Source: Yamagishiella unicocca
Lineage: Eukaryota; Chlorophyta; Chlorophyceae; Chlamydomonadales; Volvocaceae
Length of the DNA: 64,000 nt
Direction of reading: 5' to 3'
Assembly (NCBI GenBank): GCA_003116995.1
Contig: BDSL01000121.1
Location: 1 to 64,000, forward strand
This document shows positions 1 to 11,473 of this stretch, piece after piece (position 1 is the stretch's first letter; each line of letters begins with the position of its first letter). The notes beneath the pieces are model-generated. The model worked only from the letters and a program-made list of their open reading frames with translations. It searched no databases and was not told the DNA's origin. The translations under genes were made by a program, and so were the position numbers.

Positions 1-3000
1 CAATCGGAATAAGTAAGGGCACGGGCCGTACGTACACAAATATGTAAAGTAATAAGGGCACACCCTGGACTTTTCGGGCGCACGCAATCGAGTTGGCGCT
101 GCGTGTATATGTCCTTAAGTAATATGTATGAACGCGCTTCCTCTAATCCGCTCGGGCTCATATCACTGCTGTGGGCCTGCAACTATCCGTCCACGCACTG
201 ATCATCAACCGCCGCCACTGGCATGGATCGACTGTGTGAGTTTACTGCTCATCAAATAAAGGTATGTACGTATAGCCGCTGTATAGCCACTGTATACGAA
301 CGTAAATATATCTCGCTTTTATTTATTTCCACTACGTACGTATGTCTTACTATATACATACAGCTACGTATGGGCACACCTGGGTTTGAACCTTCTGTGT
401 AGCGCCATGAGCTATCCGTCTGCAGGAGAACTGCCCCTGTGCTGACATCGACGACTGACGCTATGACCCCAGCCGGGTTGTCCCAATCGCCTAAATTAGC
501 GCCTTGCAGGATAACTGTGTGGATGCCGGCGGCCAGGTTGATGGTCGCAGTTTGCACTGGAGTGTATAAGTTGCTGGGGTCAGTCCTGTCCCAGAGAAAC
601 ACCATCAATGTAGACATACGCCACATCGTCGCCCATCAGGTGAAGTTGAACAGTAGTGATGTTCGCGGACGTGTTGAAAGTGTTGTAGAAGACGGGGTAA
701 CTGCGTGCTGGAGCCCTGATGTCGGCCCGCTCTAGTGTCCAAATCCACTGGCTGCCCACATAACACGAGGAATACCGGACAGTGGGCCCAGGGAATCATC
801 CCAGCCTTTCCAAGAACCACCGCACCTGCGCGCGTGCATGCCGGGGGACATCGCTTGTTGCATTATCATTGGGGGCGGGGGTCATTGCTTTCGCAATATT
901 TGGGGGGTCATTGCTTACTTGTTGCATTATTTAGAAGTTGTAACGCAGCAGTGAATAAGGTAGGGACGGATGGATCACCTTCTAGTTCTTGCACTTTTTT
1001 ACAGCTGCGCGAGATTGTTACACATACCTATATATACCTATATACCTATATACTACATTTATATATATATACACTACCATTTTATTTAGGAGAAGCCTTC
1101 ATTGAAATTCCCTTATTCCTTTATTCCCTTATTATTAGTAGGAATTCCCTTATTATCGCTGTATGTATATATAGTATATATAGTAACATATACATATATA
1201 TGTGTATGCGATAATAAGGGAATTCCTACTAATAATAACGATAATAGCGATAATAGCGATAATAGCGATAATAAGGGAATTCCTACTAATAATAAGGGAA
1301 TAAGGGAATTTCAATGAAGGCTTCTCCTAAATAAAATGGTAGTTTCCGCCCGCAGAGAGTAGATAGTGGCTGCCTTGGATGGGCGGCTGACCCCCCAACG
1401 ACCCTATCGCAACCTTATGGTAAAATACTCCGTCCTAAATAAAACAGTCCTGCCTAAAATAAGGCCTTACGAACCCTTGCAAGAGCCTTCGTAAGAGGTC
1501 TCATAGGAAGCTAGCTACGAGCTGTCATACATAAAAATGACGGCTTTTTATGTATGACAACGACAACTACTCCTCGTAAAATATACCTGTAAAATATACC
1601 CTAAAAAATATTATACGAGTAGTTGTCGTTGTCATAAAAATGACGGCTTACCAGATCCCTACGAAATTGAAAGGCGTATAAGAAGGGTGTAAAAATGGCT
1701 AAGAAAACTAAATAGAAGGACTGAAGGCTCGAAGTTTAAGAATGCTAAGTATTCCTTAAATTAGTTGTATGCTTCCTTATTTTTAGAATGATGCCTAAAA
1801 CCAGCTAAGAAGGCAATTGAGATGCAGCCCGCTTGCAAGAGCTTGTATTTTACACCAGGAGGGCTGCCGTGCGGCCACTGGCAGATCACACCATCGACAA
1901 ATCCACTGACACAGATAGCCGAATACGATAAATAATCGGCACGTTGTTTGGTCTCCAAGGTCACCAGCAGCAGTACCCAAGCACACCCACCGTGCAAGCG
2001 ACTTCTACAAACTACCTGCCATGTTTCCAGTATCACCAATAGGGTCACTAAGGGCATAGGGAAAACACTTGTTCCAGCAACTGGCATAACGTTAACGTTT
2101 TTTACGGTAGGCCTTAGATAGGATAAGGAAACCAATTACGAAATGTCGTTTTAAGGTATATATACACCGAGCGAGTGCTCTAAGCTATCTAGTCAACTTC
2201 ATCAGTACCAGGGTAATAACGACGTTCAAGTAATGATGCACATTGTTGACTTTGCAGTCTGCGCGCACGTGTTGACATATATGTGCGCGCACACATGCAT
2301 CGTTCACAGCCGCCGTCGCTCGACCGGATGTACAACCATGGTGCATTTTCCCCAGCAGGGCCTTTTAGTGGATTTCGTACGTACGTGTAGGTATGTGTGT
2401 GGCCAAGCAATCCTCGCAAGGCCTCGCTTCAAGGATTTCCCGCATCTATCCGCCCCGTTCCACGCTCAGCCGCGCAGTGTTCGTGGGGTTCATCCCATGT
2501 CAAGCCCGCCCCATGCGCCCCATGCGTGCCTACCTAGTGATGGAAGGGAGAATCCAAGCAAGCAAAGGTGGCCCACGTCATCATTCAGGATACACTTGTT
2601 TGCTTACTTACGTTTATATTTCTATATCTTGTCATATATATGAGCTACCGTATGCACATATTTACACACGAACCCTACCTACGTAGGAGTTTTATACTGG
2701 TACTCGATGCACACTGCTGCTGCTGTTCATTCATTCATTCATAACCGGCAAAACCGACAGCAACGGAAGACGACACCCACGTGGCATGCACGCACTGCAC
2801 TCCGCCCGCATTAATCACTTACCCATATCGCTGCTGCCGGCAGCGATATAAACGCTATTCGCCCACTCGCTCCCACAAGTGTCGTTGCTGCTTCCACGAC
2901 AGGGTGTGCTACATTCGGTTACTCCATATGATGTAGCTCGAATGATGTCATTGCCGGCAAAACAATATGATCCATTATGCAAACCGCAGTACTGAAAGCC

Positions 3001-6000
3001 TTCGTTCGGCGGGGAGATTGATGTATGGGTGACGGATGAGGGCGGGAGGACCAACGGGGGAGGCAGTTATTCATAGGGAAAATAAATGGCATGTCGGGCG
3101 CGGGCATTATTATTATTAGGTGACAGCGCAGCACGAGGCGTTACATACAGGCGGCCGGCCAGCCACCCCAGCGCTACGGATGCCCCCAAGATTTGCCCAG
3201 GATATTTACTTAGGTAGGTGCGGCATCCACACCATCTATCCACGCACGCGACGCACGCGGATGGTCAATAATATAATTAACAGGAGTTTTGTGTATATAT
3301 GTCTAGAGAATGAAGTACGTAGCGATTGACCCGTCGTGGCCGATGCGCATGCATGCACGCAGCGGTACGTAGCAGCAGCCAAGGCAGGAATATACATATC
3401 AAGGAAATAAACCGCCCACGCACGCTTCCTTCGTTATTATTACTATATGTGATCATATCGATGCCAATTTGATTGGACGGCATCAATAATGCCACACACT
3501 GGTCGGTCGTGCGTTGGTTGCTGTTACATGCGCATGTGCAGGTGAAGGGTGAGGGCGGCGGAATGGGTCAGCAAGCAAGCAACGGTAAGTTGTCCTACCT
3601 GCGAGCCGCTGCTGCTGGTTGGGCGGGATTCGCTTTAGATAGGTATCGATTTGCATATACAATGTCTGCACCGGCGTGCACTGTTCCTCACTATTTTGTT
3701 CCTAATTCAAGCCTTCGTTCAACATCACGCTACGAACGCAAATGAATGGGTGCATGCGTGCCTACCCTGGGAAAACAACCTTGGGTGCATTGATTGGAGA
3801 TGGTAGCGCCCGGCCTCTGTTACCTTGCCGCGCCTATCTACCATATTCATCATACATACGCAAGGACTTCTGATTGGACCATCCTGCGTGTAAGCTTGCT
3901 TACCTTACATGCATTGCACTTACAATAATGCAAATCTACATATCACACAAGACGTAGTAGTCACGGCATGTGATGACTACTACATCGTGTGCGTAGCTAG
4001 GCTAAGAAGCACACCGACTTAGCTGAGTCGGTCCTATGATAGTGTATAGTCCTTCTTAGTAATCTTAGAGCGAGATGGGCCCTACATTCCGCGCTTCCTG
4101 GAAAACCAGCTCGTATCATGAACAATTCAAGCAATTTACACATGTAGGAAGCGACTAGCAGTCCAACTAGCGAAGATGGCCCAAATTCTCATAATGATGC
4201 TGAAGTGTGTAATGGGCACTTGACTTGTATCTGGGAATGAGGGTGTGACATGTGCGTGATGGTGGGCTACGTATGGGAGGCAAATCCAGATGCATGGCTG
4301 GCCCACCTACTGCATGCCCTGAGCTGCGTGACAATGTGACGTGATTAGCCCTGACGCTAATAAAATGTTGAGGTTTGTGTCCTTGTCGTTTTCGACAATC
4401 GAATACGTACGGCACCACGACAATCGAGAACATAGCGATGGTCAAGCACAGCAGCACTCATTGAACCTCCAGTAAGCAACATTATCTTGCTATGATCCCT
4501 TTCATTGCGCTCATGTTACGTCCTGAAGGGCACCCATAGAGATGTTGTTGTAAAAGACCTTGTCCGGCCTCGCTCTTAGATAGGGTCTTGACCTTAAATG
4601 TGAGACATATTAGCAACAAACAATTACTGAGTACGTTCTCCCTAGCAGCTCTCAATCGCTGGCTCGCGCACTGTCTGAATTTACGGTTTCAAACTCGTAG
4701 GCTCGAACGAACGACCCTTGCGGCGCTTGTTGGACCACCGGTCAAAGTAGTGGAGGTCAAGTTTCTGGATCAATTTACACACGCACGCAGCTGCTGTATA
4801 TGTCGGGCACGCAGAAGCACGGTTGACGCGGAGGCAAGTACCTCTCGAGCAAGTACCTCGGCAAGCGAGCAAATGGTACTTCCATGTGGCACCTACCTTT
4901 GGCATTCCGGTATTGTCTGGCCGGATATATAAGGTAAGGTCTGCGTGCCCCTGGGGGAATCTACTCGAGTTGGCAAACATCTGGGAGGTAGGATGTGGGC
5001 TTGCCTCGCTCGATCGCATAATAGTAATAATAATAATAATATTAACAAGGTTACGCTGGCGCTAGGCCTTGCGTGTGTTAAGGGGGCGGGGCGGTGAGGG
5101 TGTCAGTACACCCTATACGCTCGCGCCACCGGGCTCGATCGCATATTACGGCGCGCGGTCCCTGGGAAGATATGGAGATATATAGATAGACGTCTAGGGA
5201 GGCGAGGACTGCGCGTGACCGGGCGGACCTACGGGGACCATACTGCGTGCAGCGCAGTGCGCGTGGGAGGCAGGGATCTTAAGGGCTGTGTCAGGAAGGC
5301 TAATAATGTTGGGTGAGCATCGCCGCCCAGCCAGCCACCAACCAACCCTAGCCAGTTCCCGCATGCATACAAAACTCAGCGCCACGGCCCAAGGTCGCTA
5401 TCTACTATATGTACACATTTGTAGGGGACTATATATTATATAACCCTGTATTGTTTTATATATACTGCTGGAGCGACGGAGCGCGCTGGGGGCCGAAGGA
5501 CTTCGGGCCAGCTTCGCTGGCTGGATTGGCGAGCGAGCATCATTGTTCCACTTGTTACGCCACTCGAGCGGCGAGGCAGCAGGTGGACCAGCTTTCTACT
5601 GGGTTTCAGTTGCCAGCCAGAAAGTCCTTAATCGAAGTTGTTCATAAGCTGGTTTCTTAGGACGGAGGCGTGGTAGTGCGAACGAATCCCTAACGAAGTT
5701 TGCTACGGTAATAAGAACGACTACGTATACACCAGCTTACAAAGGACCGGCTTAGCTAAGCTGGTGTACCTACTTAACCCATACAGCCGTTTGGTAGGTT
5801 CGAGGAAGACCCGTGCTTGGATGCCCGAAAAAACCGTTTAGAACAGCCGTTTGGTAGGGTTCTACCCTGCAGCAGTGAGCCACTATACTAAACAATCCTT
5901 GCAAGTTGCCACACAGAACATTGGCGTCGTCGCGCCCCAGGTTCGTTACCGGAGGTACCTATATACTTTGCGTGTACCAGGACCATACTGGAGCGCGCTG

Positions 6001-9000
6001 GGACGGAGGCAGGGGGTTTGTTGCAATTTGTGCACATCAACAACTGCGTATGCTTGTAGGAGTCATATCACGTCACCACTCACGCTGCAACATACAGCCG
6101 CCACGCACGTATAACCCTAAACGCGTCCTTTGCCGAGGTGCTAGTGGGGTGGCAAGCAAATGCCGTATGCAGCAGCGGCGCTAGGGACATACATCATCAC
6201 GCACATATCCCCGGTGTCCCTGGTTGTCAGTGGATGGGGCGGGGGGGCTTCACTTGTGTGCATCCCGTTGCTCACCCACGCACGCACTATGTGCCGTGCT
6301 ACAGTATATTGTCGGCACGCTGCAACACTGGCCACCTACAGCTTTCAACATTTCCTTTGCAGAGGCTTTTGCTTTCGTTGTGGGCGGCAAATGGCGTATA
6401 TCTGGGCGGACCAGCAGTGGCGCTAGGACCTTTTATTTATGGGCGGCAGCAAATGGCTTATGGGCGGTCCAGCAGCGGCGCTACGTAGGGGCATCACATA
6501 CCCCAGGCAAGCAGAGGGAGGGAAGTTTGCACTTGTGACAACGTGCACGTGACGTGCACGTCACGTTGTTCGCCAACTGCGTGCGTGTCATCACTCGCGC
6601 TGCAACAGCCGAGCGCTCACATACACTACAAAAACGTTATGCTGCTAATATAATCGTGCAGCGTAATAATTTGTCTATGTAGCTTACTTCATGATTATTA
6701 AAGCTGTAACGTGAATACGTAGGCGTTGGTACAGCAAGGACCTCGGTCAATAAGGACCTCGGTTAATATATAAGGAAAATCCGAAAAAACATACACCGCC
6801 GTCGGAGTGGTGCACGCAATTAAGCTAGAAATAATATGAGCTAGCTGTGGCTACCCCTGGACGAATGGACCCCGGGACTGGAAAGCCGCCAAAAGCATGC
6901 ATGAAGGAACGAACTGCTGCGTCTCGGTAGGTTGTACTTACCGGCAATCCTGGCAAGGGTTTGGCATCGCACCAATGTCATTATCGTAGAGGCCGATTCA
7001 AGGACATTCGGAAGGGCCCGGACGCCTTCTGCGTCATCTGCGTAACATCCTAGATAGCCTATGGTGTTGACCCATGGAAGATCTGGTACGTAGGTGTAGG
7101 TGCCGAAACAGCAGGGTATAAGAGAGGAAGCATAAATGACATGCATTACAAGCTATGGGAGTATGTAGATATAGCTAGAGGAAGTTTAAGTGTACACCTG
7201 CCTACCTAGATAGATCGATATATGGATATTGCATGCACGGCTGCAGGCAGCAGTATAGTGTGTAAAGCAATTGCCGCCATGCATGTATACACGTTTTCCT
7301 TTCTTTACACAAGCAAGAAATAACAATCACGGGACACAGCAGGCAAGCGAACATATAGTCGCATATAGATAGTGCGTGGCCATGCATGCCTCGCATCATA
7401 CATACATACATCATACCAGTAACGAATAACACATATATACCTGGCTTATAGTAGGTACAAAATCCATGCCAGTAATAGAGTCCGGACACTGACGGCAGCA
7501 TCCAGCCAGTGGCTCCATTATTATTGACATCGATGAAGAAACCCTGGCAGTCTTCTGCCATCAGGCACTTATTTGCGGGGTTGTCGATGCTCTCCATAGT
7601 TGTGAGGACATCGGTTGGGCTGCTGGCATCTGCATAGTAACTGTAGCCGACCTGGTATGGGCAGGAGGTCACTGTGCACACGGTATGTGCATACGCACAA
7701 CAGCGCATAGAAGCACTTTATTATGAACAGCAGGCAGGCGTGTACTTCAGTTTATTTTACATATATATCAAGCCCGTTCGAATATGTTACGAATACGTAC
7801 GATAACTAACAAGGCGTGCATTCTGTCGGTCGGAGATGGAATGGAACGGCACAATTCTATCTGTCTCGCCATGATTGGCGGCTTGGCCTAATTATAATCG
7901 ATCGATCGGTGGACGTAGGGGGGTACGTATGTATATATGTATGGTATAACATGCCCGTGCAGATGTAAACCGCATGTACATACATACATACATACATACA
8001 TACATACATACATACATACATACATACATACATACATACATACATACATACATACATACATACATACATACATACATACATACATACATACATACATGCA
8101 TACATACATACATACACCTACCTTTTTTTGTATATGTGCACCAGCCGAGGGAATAAACACTTGAAAATGAATGCACCATCCAGGCGGGGATGCTGTCTCC
8201 ATACGCTACAAAGCCCTTGCAGTCTACCCGAGATGAGCAGTCCGTTTCAGGGTCCTCGGTCCAATACGTGGAAATAAGGACATCATTATTTTGGTCCGTA
8301 TCAACCTCGTAAGTGTAGCCCACCCTGTCAGGACAGGATGTCCCTGCTGCATGCATGACGTACACGCAGCATGGATCCATCCCGGGCGTGGAGCGAGGTA
8401 TTAATTACGAACCAATTATACAATAGTAAATAAACAATTTGAATGTTACAATATGAAGATATACTCACCATGTATCGATGCATACAGCAAGTGCTCAAGA
8501 TGGTTGTGGATATTATCAGATTATTACAAATATTGTGTAGTCCAGCGGCGGAGGCTAGCTGCTGGATGGTTAAATGACAGTGGACGGCGGAGAGTTGTCA
8601 ATCAAGCAGGCTGGCGAGCAACGAATCGACGCCCGAGACTCCCGAAAGGATCTATCAGAGTACATACGTAGGTGTTTTGCGTGGAAGGACTAGGAATATT
8701 GAAGCACCTACCATCTCCAAGCCATCACGCATGCACGGCATGTCGACTGACGATTGTTTGCCCTTTTCCGTTTTGCAGCTGGTTTGGGAGATGGGGATGC
8801 CGGGAACTGAGTGCCGGTCAGGGGATTACCGGGATCTGAGTGCCGGTTTTAGTGCTACTTGGGAGGTTTTTTGCCGCCGGGAGCTGAGAGCCGGCCGCGT
8901 ACGTGCGGGACTGTTCAAACTTGTAACGTACTGAGGACATAAAGCGTGCACCTCCCGGTACTACAACTTCGTTCCGCCCTATCTACCTCGGCTCCAGATA

Positions 9001-11473
9001 CACGGCGGCGTATGTGCAATCCCGCACCTTCAAGAGTTCTTCTATCATGCATGATAGCCATATGGCTGATGTGCCGGCGCTTCAGCAGGTCCACGTGCAG
9101 AAGCTGCTGCCGCCCTTGCTCTAGGCCTTGCACGTACCCAGCAGCAGTCTGCTGGTGGACCCACTGCTGCTGGCCATGACCATCATGGACGTGGACTACA
9201 GGGAAAGGAGGTGTGGTAAAAAAGGTGGGGGGGCGGCGGGCACGCAGGAACGCAAGTGTCATACGGATGCTACATGCATGGTGAGCGAGCGAGGGACGGA
9301 GATGTATGCTTGTATGATGACCGTCGCCGCGAGCTGGTTCGATGCAGGTACATATAATTCACATAGGCCGCGGTATATATAGGGCTGCGGCGGTACGTAT
9401 GTATCCATGCATTACGTACTTCTAGCGATGGAGAGCGATCGATCGCCCGCTGCTGCTGGTTTGGGCCGCCCATGCCATACATCGGCCAAGTCCACATCTA
9501 TATATGTTCATTCACAGATAGGTATGTGTTACTCCCAGTTATTGGGAAGGCTTCTACATACATACGCACGTAGAGGCGGCGGGCGATCGATTGATACATA
9601 CTAGCTACGTATTACGTATTGTAGTTATATTTCCATGCTGCGTGAACAATAATGCTCTGTAAATGAGCTTACATATATACAGGAGATGCATGCGTGTTAT
9701 TCGTCTTTTATTTTCTGATTACCGGTATGTACCTAGGTATGCGCGGCGTATCAGTACATATGCATATGCGACCCCTAAGGGGCATATGTACATATCTATC
9801 CACGCACTACATCTCCCCCATGCATACATAGGACTCTGCTGCGCCCTCGCGATTCAATCGATCGATCACGCGCGCGCGGCCAACTCCGTTTCGCCCAGCC
9901 AGGAGTGCCCATGCATGCCGGGACAAACCTCACCGTATGTATCAGAAGCCGCCGGCGCCTGCCATGCAGCCAGCAGCCGGACATGCCCCACATATATACA
10001 ACTGCACATGGAAAACACGCAGGAAACCCGTCCGCGCCCAATCAAGAGGCTAGCTAGGGCGCGCGGGCCCCCCACAAAAAATGCCAAGGCCCAGCCACGG
10101 CAGCCACGCAGCGGTAGCCACCACAGTTAAACTACATACAGCAGGACCAGACAGCCCGGACCGATGCCGATGCGCCGGAGATGGACGTACGTACAGACTG
10201 AGACGAGCCGCCTACCCCCGGCGGCCCAGGCAGGCCACCAAGGCCACCACCTACCCTCACGCGAAAAATTGGACCACCCGAAAAGTAAGCCGGCGCCCCC
10301 CAGCAACTTCGGCACGACCGGCATCCGTCCCAACAACGAAGTCAAGTAAGATAGTAAGGCCAAGAGGTAGATGGGACAGGCGCTATCACATCGGCGGCCG
10401 TGGAGTCGGTTGGCTACGCTGTGCTGTCGCTTCTTGGTTGCACGCAGTTTGGGCAGAGTGCGCGCGTGGCGGCGTCTCTGTGCGTGCCTTTATTTATAAG
10501 CTAGCTTTATTTCCTCGCTGTGCCCTTCGTTCCGGGGCGTACCCGTCTGCTGGGCCTCGCTGGCCCTCTTGCATATGTATGATGAGGCCACGAGCATGGC
10601 ATGCATGGGCTCCTCTTCGTTCTATCTTGTCCTGGGTTCACCCGGGCTTGAGGACCCTACCTCGCTGCTAGCTGTAACGTTTTATTATTGTATGCTGCTG
10701 CTAACGATATCGTCCTCATGATAGTTTAAAACTACTGTTCACCGGTACCGTAAATAGTTACGATCTCGAGCTCGATGTTACTCTTAAACGTTTATTTACA
10801 GGTGCTAACTCATAATATGTGACGCCCGTTTCAACCTATCAAGAGGTCTCTCACAATGCTCGCTATTACCTACGTATTGCGTGGGGAGCCCACCGCCGCC
10901 GCTACGTACGTACATGCATTTCCTGTTAAGCGACGGAGCGCATTCTTTGCTGTATCTACGACGCATAGCTTGTGAGTTATACTATTATAATAAGAGTGGT
11001 CAGCCGGTTCGTTCGCGGAGTGCGTGCGCCCCTAAGGAGGTGATGAGTGGAATCGGTGGAATGGAATCCAACAGCAAGCAACGAAACGAAAAGGCGTCTG
11101 CGTACAGAGCTACCTGTAACTCGCTGCCCGCCGCCGGTATATTCAGTCGGCAGGCAGGTTGTAGCTATATAGGCTTTATTACCGCCCCTCTCGTTAAACG
11201 CGCGGGAGTTTGTTAGATAGGACCAGGCGAAATAAACGTTCAACTCGCAGCCTACCGTTATGTAATCCCATTGTAAGTCATAAATGTATCTTGTAACTAT
11301 AAACACTTTGCCGTCGCAGAACGTTTCCAAGCCCCGTGTTCAACGCGCCCACCTGCAGTGCCCTGGCGCCCACCTTGCTTATTATCGCTGACAGTGACGG
11401 CAGCACCAGCAGCAACGACCCAGTTGACCAGCAGCAGCAACATTGAAGAAAGTGAAGTCAGTTGTGGCTTCAT
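1..11473 (-). CDS. Modular secreted WSC/jelly-roll/four-Cys protein, gene A (3' end outside the window)
   Basis: Seen: a minus-strand multi-exon gene starting at ATG 11,473-11,471 with a signal-peptide exon, then exons 8,343-8,122, 7,671-7,441, 7,082-6,942, 2,999-2,823 and 825-380, leaving the window. Every junction is phase 1 with AG acceptors and GT donors. The encoded order is secretion signal, two four-Cys modules, WSC domain (two exons), jelly-roll domain. It duplicates the 5' part of gene B almost base for base. The jelly-roll exon carries three single-base indels relative to gene B that break its frame, either real decay or poor consensus near a contig edge. Family knowledge: WSC domains are extracellular carbohydrate-binding modules, so a cell-wall or adhesion role is inferred, not shown. 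Confidence 0.7.
380..825 (-). pseudogene. Jelly-roll domain exon of gene A, frame broken
   Basis: Matches the intact 447-bp exon at 26,101-26,547 but is 446 bp. One extra C lies near 585, one A is missing near 750 and one C is missing near 789. These break the frame three times. All lie in the first 3.2 kb of the window, where such single-base differences cluster, so sequencing or consensus error is as likely as real inactivation. Confidence 0.6.
1074..1342. mobile_element. Foldback (MITE-like) element, copy A
   Basis: Ends in long inverted repeats: CTACCATTTTATTTAGGAG on the left and its reverse complement on the right, with arms of about 78-86 bp (an 8-bp insertion in the left arm). The core holds AT-rich TATA repeats and three GATAATAGC units. 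No coding capacity; no clear target-site duplication. Consistent with a non-autonomous transposon or a foldback structure. Confidence 0.65.
1554..1635. repeat. Inverted repeat, 19-bp perfect arms (copy A)
   Basis: Arms ATGACAACGACAACTACTC (1,554-1,572) and its complement (1,617-1,635) enclose an AT-rich loop with two AAAATATACC units. A second overlapping hairpin, GTCATACATAAAA...TTTTATGTATGAC, lies at 1,524-1,558. Copy B: 27,281-27,363. Confidence 0.7.
2823..2999 (-). CDS. WSC domain, C-terminal half exon (gene A)
   Basis: 59 codons, phase 1-1, acceptor AAG, donor GTAAGT. Contains YCGLHNGSYCFAG, ECSTPCRG, CGSEWANSVY: the second half of a WSC domain with its conserved Cys residues and C-terminal Tyr. 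Confidence 0.8.
5020..5128. repeat. Dispersed repeat, about 105 bp (plus orientation, copy A)
   Basis: The sequence around GGGGGCGGGGCGGTGAGGGT and TACACCCTATACGCTCGCGCC recurs, with scattered differences, as the reverse complement at 13,863-13,965. It is copied again in block B at about 30,752-30,860. Includes a GGGTGT/ACACCC hairpin. Likely a small interspersed element. Confidence 0.65.
5728..5768. repeat. Small hairpin
   Basis: Inverted 12-bp arms TACACCAGCTTA and TAAGCTGGTGTA. Also in block B at 31,460-31,500. Function unknown; intronic. Confidence 0.5.
5801..5839 (+). repeat. Intron repeat family member inside gene A
   Basis: CGAGGAAGACCCGTG, GGATGCCCG and AAAAAACCGTTT in order: the same core as the repeats in CSN1 introns (54,931-54,962). 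Flanked by two copies of CAGCCGTTTGGTAGG. A copy lies in block B at 31,533-31,571. Confidence 0.6.
6388..6488. repeat. Imperfect tandem repeat, about 50 bp
   Basis: The order GGGCGG, GCAAATGG, GGGCGG, CCAGCAG, GGCGCTA recurs about twice here, with a related partial unit at 6,150-6,185. Present in both blocks (block B about 32,120-32,220). Confidence 0.5.
6547..6566. repeat. 20-bp perfect palindrome
   Basis: ACGTGACGTGCACGTCACGT reads the same on both strands and contains ACGT/CACGTG cores of the kind bound by bZIP/bHLH factors. It is intronic (copy at 32,279-32,298), so a regulatory role is only a guess. Confidence 0.5.
6942..7082 (-). CDS. WSC domain, N-terminal half exon (gene A)
   Basis: 47 codons, phase 1-1. 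Contains the WSC signature start GYLGCYADD, RALP and MTLVRCQTLARIAG before a GTAAGT donor. Joined to exon 2,999-2,823 it gives a continuous WSC domain across the AGF.YCGL.NGSYC stretch, so the two exons belong together despite a 3.9-kb intron. Confidence 0.8.
7441..7671 (-). CDS. Four-Cys module exon (gene A)
   Basis: 77 codons, phase 1-1. Contains TSCP, GYSY, CLMAEDCQGF and FCTYYKP before a GTATAT donor. Same family as the preceding exon; identical in copy B at 33,173-33,403. Confidence 0.75.
7977..8116. repeat. (CATA)n microsatellite, copy A
   Basis: About 35 near-perfect CATA units with a single CATG interruption near 8,096. Sits immediately after the splice donor of the exon at 8,122-8,343 (minus strand). 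Reading frames through it are repeat artefacts. Confidence 0.97.
8122..8343 (-). CDS. Four-Cys module exon (gene A)
   Basis: 74 codons, phase 1-1, acceptor CAG and donor GTAGGT. Key positions are TSCP, GY, DPE.DC, DCKGF and the closing WCTYTKK. The spacing C-x-GF ... C-x-Y-x-K recalls the core of PAN/apple domains; that assignment is my inference. A CATA microsatellite starts directly after the donor. Confidence 0.75.
8344..11373 (-). other. First intron of gene A (no gene recognised)
   Basis: 3.0 kb between the signal-peptide exon and the first module exon. Open stretches occur on both strands (for example 9,262-8,915 minus and 10,081-10,671 plus), but none shows a known motif or codon pattern. 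CCGGGA/GTGCCGG repeats lie at about 8,790-8,900. Confidence 0.5.
11374..11473 (-). CDS. Signal-peptide first exon, gene A
   Basis: ATG at 11,473-11,471 opens a 33-residue segment beginning MKPQLTSLSS, with a Leu/Val/Ala hydrophobic core and a small-residue stretch AAGAAV suited to signal peptidase. It ends AAG CAA G before a GTGGGC donor. The phase-1 end fits the next module exon at 8,343. Confidence 0.7.

Noticed and set aside
1200..1300. CRISPR-like direct repeats (GATAATAGC, AAGGGAATTCCTACT)
   Set aside because: Too short and part of an inverted-repeat element in a eukaryotic intron or flank; no spacers.
7857..8202. Open frames of repeated MYVC or IHTY residues
   Set aside because: Pure translation of the CATA microsatellite in an intron.
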